From Cupriavidus malaysiensis (GTDB lineage Bacteria; Pseudomonadota; Gammaproteobacteria; Burkholderiales; Burkholderiaceae), in NCBI RefSeq assembly GCF_001854325.1, contig NZ_CP017754.1:434001-498000 (forward strand): 64,000 nt of DNA, given 5' to 3'. Shown one piece after another: positions 61,066 to 64,000 of the stretch (position 1 is the first letter of the stretch; each line of letters starts with the position of its first letter). The translations under genes were made by a program, and so were the position numbers. The notes under the pieces were generated by a model. That model had not been told where the DNA came from. It did no database searches and saw only the letters and a list, made by a program, of their open reading frames with translations.

Positions 61066-62351
61066 TGGAGCGGCTTCCCGAGATCGACGGCGCGCGCCTG
61101 CTGCGCAGCCTCGACGAACTGGCGCAGGTCGGCGCCATCGAGGGCGGCGGCGTGTGCCGGCTGGCGCTCAGCGATGCCGACCGCGCCGGGCGCGATTGGA
61201 CCGTGGCACGCATGCGCGCGCTGGACATGGCGGTCAGCATCGATGCCATCGGCAACATCACCGGGATTTATGCCGGTAGCGATAGCGGCACCGATAGCGG
61301 TACCAATGGCCGCACCGGCGCCACGCCGGCCCCCGTGATGACCGGCTCGCACATCGACACGGTGCGCACCGGCGGCCGCTACGACGGCAACTACGGCGTG
61401 CTGGCCGGCCTGGAGGTGGTGGCCGCGCTGCGCCAGGCGGGCGTGCGCACGCGCCGGCCGCTGGCGGTGACGGTCTTCACCAACGAGGAAGGCGCGCGCT
61501 TCCAGCCCGACATGATGGGCTCCCTGGTCTATGTCGGCGGCCTGCCGCTGGCCGAGGCGCTGGCCACGCGCGGCATCGACGGCGCCACCGTGGGCGAGGA
61601 GCTGGCGCGCATCGGCTACCAGGGAACGGCGGCGGTCGGCGCGCCGCGCGTGGACAGCTTCGTCGAGCTGCATATCGAACAGGGGCCGGTGCTGGAGCAG
61701 CAGGGCCTGCGCCTCGGCGTGGTGGAGGGCGTGCAGGGCATCTCCTGGAACGAGTACACCATCGAGGGGGTGTCCAACCACGCCGGCACCACGCCGATGG
61801 CGCTGCGCCGCGACGCCGGCCACGCCGCCGCGCGCGTGGCCACCTTCGTGCACGACCTGGCGCTGCGCTACGGCGGGCGGCAGATCGGCACGGTCGGCGC
61901 CATGCAGTTCGCGCCCAACCTGATCAATGTGATCCCGCACCGCGCCGTCTTCACCGTCGACCTGCGCAATACCGACAACGCCGCGCTGCGTGCCGCCGAG
62001 GAAGAGGTGCAGGCCTTCGTCGCGCAGTGCTGCGAGGAGGCCGGCCTGGCATGGTCGCGCCGCGCGCTGGCGCGCTTCGCCCCGGTGGCCTTCGACTGCG
62101 CGCTGGTGGACGAGGTGGCGCGGCACGCGCAGGCGCTCGGGCTGCCCGCCATGCGCCTGCCCAGCGGCGCCGGCCACGACGCGCAGATGCTGGCGCGCGC
62201 CTGCCCGGCGGCGATGATCTTCGTGCCCAGCGTGGGCGGCCTGAGCCACAACGTGCGCGAATTCACCCGCCCCGAGGACCTGGTCGACGGCGCCCGCGTG
62301 CTGATGCGCGTGCTGCTGGCGCGCGCCGACCGGCCGCTCGGCGCGCCTTGA
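61062..62351 (+). CDS. M20-family amidohydrolase (allantoate amidohydrolase/L-carbamoylase-like)
   Basis: A 429-residue dinuclear metal hydrolase of the hydantoinase/carbamoylase branch. Metal ligands are in GSHIDTVRTGGRYDGNYGVLAGLEV (His, Asp), FTNEEGARF (Glu-Glu) and SFVELHIEQGPVLE (His). The dimerisation domain carries SNHAGTTPMALRRDAG and the C-terminal PSGAGHDAQMLA and SHNVREFTRPEDL supply the last ligand and substrate site. An insert with GSDSGTDSGTNG near residue 70 is repeat-derived. Coupled to the lyase by an ATGA overlap, it probably hydrolyses an N-carbamoyl or ureido amino acid. Confidence 0.9.
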   Translation: MMERLPEIDGARLLRSLDELAQVGAIEGGGVCRLALSDADRAGRDWTVARMRALDMAVSIDAIGNITGIYAGSDSGTDSGTNGRTGATPAPVMTGSHIDTVRTGGRYDGNYGVLAGLEVVAALRQAGVRTRRPLAVTVFTNEEGARFQPDMMGSLVYVGGLPLAEALATRGIDGATVGEELARIGYQGTAAVGAPRVDSFVELHIEQGPVLEQQGLRLGVVEGVQGISWNEYTIEGVSNHAGTTPMALRRDAGHAAARVATFVHDLALRYGGRQIGTVGAMQFAPNLINVIPHRAVFTVDLRNTDNAALRAAEEEVQAFVAQCCEEAGLAWSRRALARFAPVAFDCALVDEVARHAQALGLPAMRLPSGAGHDAQMLARACPAAMIFVPSVGGLSHNVREFTRPEDLVDGARVLMRVLLARADRPLGAP

Positions 62352-62425
62352 GAGCGCCATCGCCATCGCCTTCACCAGCGCCCTCACCAGCGCAGATCCC
62401 TTTACCGCATCACCGGAGATTCCCT

Positions 62426-63379
62426 TTGACCCGAATCGTCAACCTGGCCCTGGGCCAGCTCGGTCCCATCGCCCGCGCCGACAGCCGCGCCCAGGTCGTC
62501 AAGCGCCTGTGCGCGCTGATGCGCGAGGCGCACGCCAGCGGCGCCCACCTGATCGTCTACCCCGAACTGGCGCTGACCACCTTCTTTCCCCGCTGGTACA
62601 TCGAGGACGAAGCCGAGCTCGACAGCTTCTTCGAGCGCGAGATGCCGGGCCCCGACACCCTGCCGCTGTTCGAGCTGTCGCGCGAACTCGGCGTGGGCTT
62701 CTATCTCGGCTATGCCGAACTGGCCGAGGAGGGGGGGCGCAGGCAACGCTACAACACCTCGATCCTGGTCGACCGCGGCGGCCGCATCGTCGGCAGATAC
62801 CGCAAGGTCCACCTGCCCGGCCATCGCGAGCACGAGCCGTGGCGCCGCTTCCAGCACCTGGAGAAGCGCTATTTCACCGCCGGCGACGGGTTCGGCGTCA
62901 ACGAGGCCTTCGGCGGCAAGGTCGGCATGGCCCTGTGCAACGACCGCCGCTGGCCCGAGACCTACCGCGTGATGGGCCTGCAGGGCGTGGAGATGGTGCT
63001 GATCGGCTACAACACGCCCGTGCACAACGCCCCCGCACCCGCGCACGATGACCTCTCGCTGTTCCACAACCAGCTCTCGCTGCAGGCCGGCGCCTACCAG
63101 AACGGCACCTGGGTCGCGGGCGTGGCCAAGGCCGGGATGGAGGAGGGCGTGGACAGCATCGGCGGCAGCTGCGTGGTGGCGCCATCGGGCGAGGTGGTGG
63201 CGCGCTGCGTCACCAAGGACGACGAACTCGCCCTGGCGCGCTGCGACCTGGACTTCTGCGCGGTCTACAAGCGCACCACCTTCAACTTCGACCTGCACCG
63301 CCAGCCGCACGCCTACGGCATGATCGTGGCGCGCAAGGGCGAGACGCTGATGGCGGACGGCAGCGCGGTGGCGGGCTGA
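62426..63379 (+). CDS. Nitrilase-superfamily hydrolase, D-carbamoylase-like
   Basis: A 317-residue C-N hydrolase closest in motifs to N-carbamoyl-D-amino acid hydrolase. The triad residues are Glu47 (YPELALTTFF), Lys127 (RYRKVHLPG) and Cys171 (ALCNDRRWPETYR); positions and motifs match those known for Agrobacterium D-carbamoylase (Glu47, Lys127, Cys172). It starts at TTG 62426, 7 nt after GGAG, with no ATG in place. It lies 74 bp after the M20 gene. Two carbamoylase-like enzymes beside diaminopropionate lyase suggest catabolism of both enantiomers or different nitrogens of a carbamoylated diamino acid. Confidence 0.9.
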   Translation: MTRIVNLALGQLGPIARADSRAQVVKRLCALMREAHASGAHLIVYPELALTTFFPRWYIEDEAELDSFFEREMPGPDTLPLFELSRELGVGFYLGYAELAEEGGRRQRYNTSILVDRGGRIVGRYRKVHLPGHREHEPWRRFQHLEKRYFTAGDGFGVNEAFGGKVGMALCNDRRWPETYRVMGLQGVEMVLIGYNTPVHNAPAPAHDDLSLFHNQLSLQAGAYQNGTWVAGVAKAGMEEGVDSIGGSCVVAPSGEVVARCVTKDDELALARCDLDFCAVYKRTTFNFDLHRQPHAYGMIVARKGETLMADGSAVAG

Positions 63380-63455
63380 GGCGCTCGCGCGGCCAGCGGC
63401 ACGCAGGGGCGCGCTTGCGGCTACACTGCCAGCCATCTCCCCGCAGGAGCAGGCG

Positions 63456-64000
63456 ATGGCAGGCAAGGCAGGCAGCGGCAGGGCGGCGGCGGTCACGGCA
63501 AGTTCGAAGGAGGCGGCGGCGGCCGCGCGCATCCGCGTCGGCATCGGTGGCTGGGCCTATGCGCCCTGGCGCGACAACTTCTATCCGGCCGGGCTGGCGC
63601 AGGCGCGCGAGCTGGAATTCGCCAGCCGGCACCTGAGCGCCATCGAGATCAACAGCACCTACCACGGCACGCAGAAGCGCGCGTCCTTCCTCAAGTGGCG
63701 CGAGCAGACGCCGGATGGCTTCGTCTTCTCGGTCAAGGCCTCGCGCTTCGCCACCAACCGCCGCGTGCTCGCGCAAGCGGGCGATTCGGTGGCGCGCTTC
63801 CTCGACAGCGGCATCGCCGCGCTGGGCGACAAGCTGGGGCCGGTGGTGTGGCAGTTCGCGCCGGCCAAGCGCTTCGAGGCCGAGGACTTCGAGACCTTCC
63901 TGAACCTGCTGCCGGCGCAGGTGGAGGGTGTGCGCCTGCGGCACGTGCTGGAGGTACGGCACGAGAGCTTCGCCTCGCCGGACTACCTCGCGTTGGCACG
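63456..64000 (+). CDS. DUF72 protein (5' part, cut by window end)
   Basis: The visible 181 residues begin after GCAGGAGCAGGCG at ATG 63456. A short Ala/Lys-rich tail precedes RIRVGIGGWAYAPWRDNFYPAG, FASRHLSAIEINSTYHGTQKRASFLKWREQTPDGFVFSVKASRFATN and LGDKLGPVVWQFAPAKRF, the conserved start, SFY-like and LGPVLWQ motifs of the DUF72 (YecE-like) TIM-barrel family. Function is unknown. The frame stays open to the window edge. Confidence 0.88.
   Translation, partial: MAGKAGSGRAAAVTASSKEAAAAARIRVGIGGWAYAPWRDNFYPAGLAQARELEFASRHLSAIEINSTYHGTQKRASFLKWREQTPDGFVFSVKASRFATNRRVLAQAGDSVARFLDSGIAALGDKLGPVVWQFAPAKRFEAEDFETFLNLLPAQVEGVRLRHVLEVRHESFASPDYLALA

Overview
The window is 64 kb of high-GC DNA that reads like a Burkholderiaceae chromosome, most likely Cupriavidus or a close relative. 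The signs are two Bug-type (tripartite tricarboxylate) binding proteins, many LysR/IclR/GntR-controlled catabolic genes, small ORFs of a kind I associate with Ralstonia and Cupriavidus, and strong GC3 bias. This is a judgement from gene content only; no rRNA, tRNA or CRISPR array was seen.

Layout. (1) 1-10.3 kb is an accessory, partly decayed, lower-GC block. It holds the HsdR subunit of a type I restriction system (hsdM/hsdS presumably lie upstream of the window), an unrecognised overlapping two-gene cassette (3603-5218, minus), a ScoMcrA-like modification-dependent HNH nuclease (5966-7117, minus), two small regulators, a DUF1484-like protein, a Phd/YefM-type antitoxin whose toxin is broken, and remnants of an IS3-type transposase and other genes. 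(2) 10.3-22.8 kb holds regulator/transport pairs: MarR with Bug protein and sulfatase, a YdcF-like membrane protein, a lipoprotein hydrolase, IclR with Bug protein, an orphan VapB-like antitoxin, and MFS with LysR. (3) 22.8-40.7 kb holds a chemoreceptor, an MlrC-like M81 peptidase, DUF3293 and DUF445 proteins, a quinone-oxidoreductase-like protein with LysR, an OMF-MFP-RND efflux operon, a beta-hydroxyacid dehydrogenase with AraC, and a MazG-like hydrolase. Palindromic intergenic repeats recur here.

(4) 40.76-54.6 kb is a single-strand run of twelve genes, most joined by 4-nt stop/start overlaps. In transcription order they are: class II aldolase-like protein, peptide-type ABC importer (binding protein, two permeases, fused double ATPase), D-2-hydroxyacid dehydrogenase, omega-type class III aminotransferase, EamA exporter, GntR/FCD regulator, HDAC-like deacetylase, hydroxylysine-kinase-like phosphotransferase, and a class III PLP enzyme resembling the phospho-lyases ETNPPL/PHYKPL. 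I infer uptake, deacylation, phosphorylation and phospho-elimination of a hydroxylated amine or amino acid, for example 5-hydroxylysine. Two copies of a 15-bp site upstream of the first gene are candidate GntR operators.

(5) 55.1-63.4 kb holds a polar amino acid ABC importer (minus) facing an RpiR regulator, diaminopropionate ammonia-lyase, an M20 carbamoylase/allantoate-amidohydrolase-like enzyme and a D-carbamoylase-like nitrilase (plus). I infer a route for a carbamoylated 2,3-diaminopropionate such as albizziine (2-amino-3-ureidopropionate), ending in pyruvate and ammonia. The window ends inside a DUF72 gene.

The best candidates for undescribed biology are the 3.6-5.2 kb cassette, the twelve-gene phospho-lyase operon, and the carbamoyl-diaminopropionate cluster.
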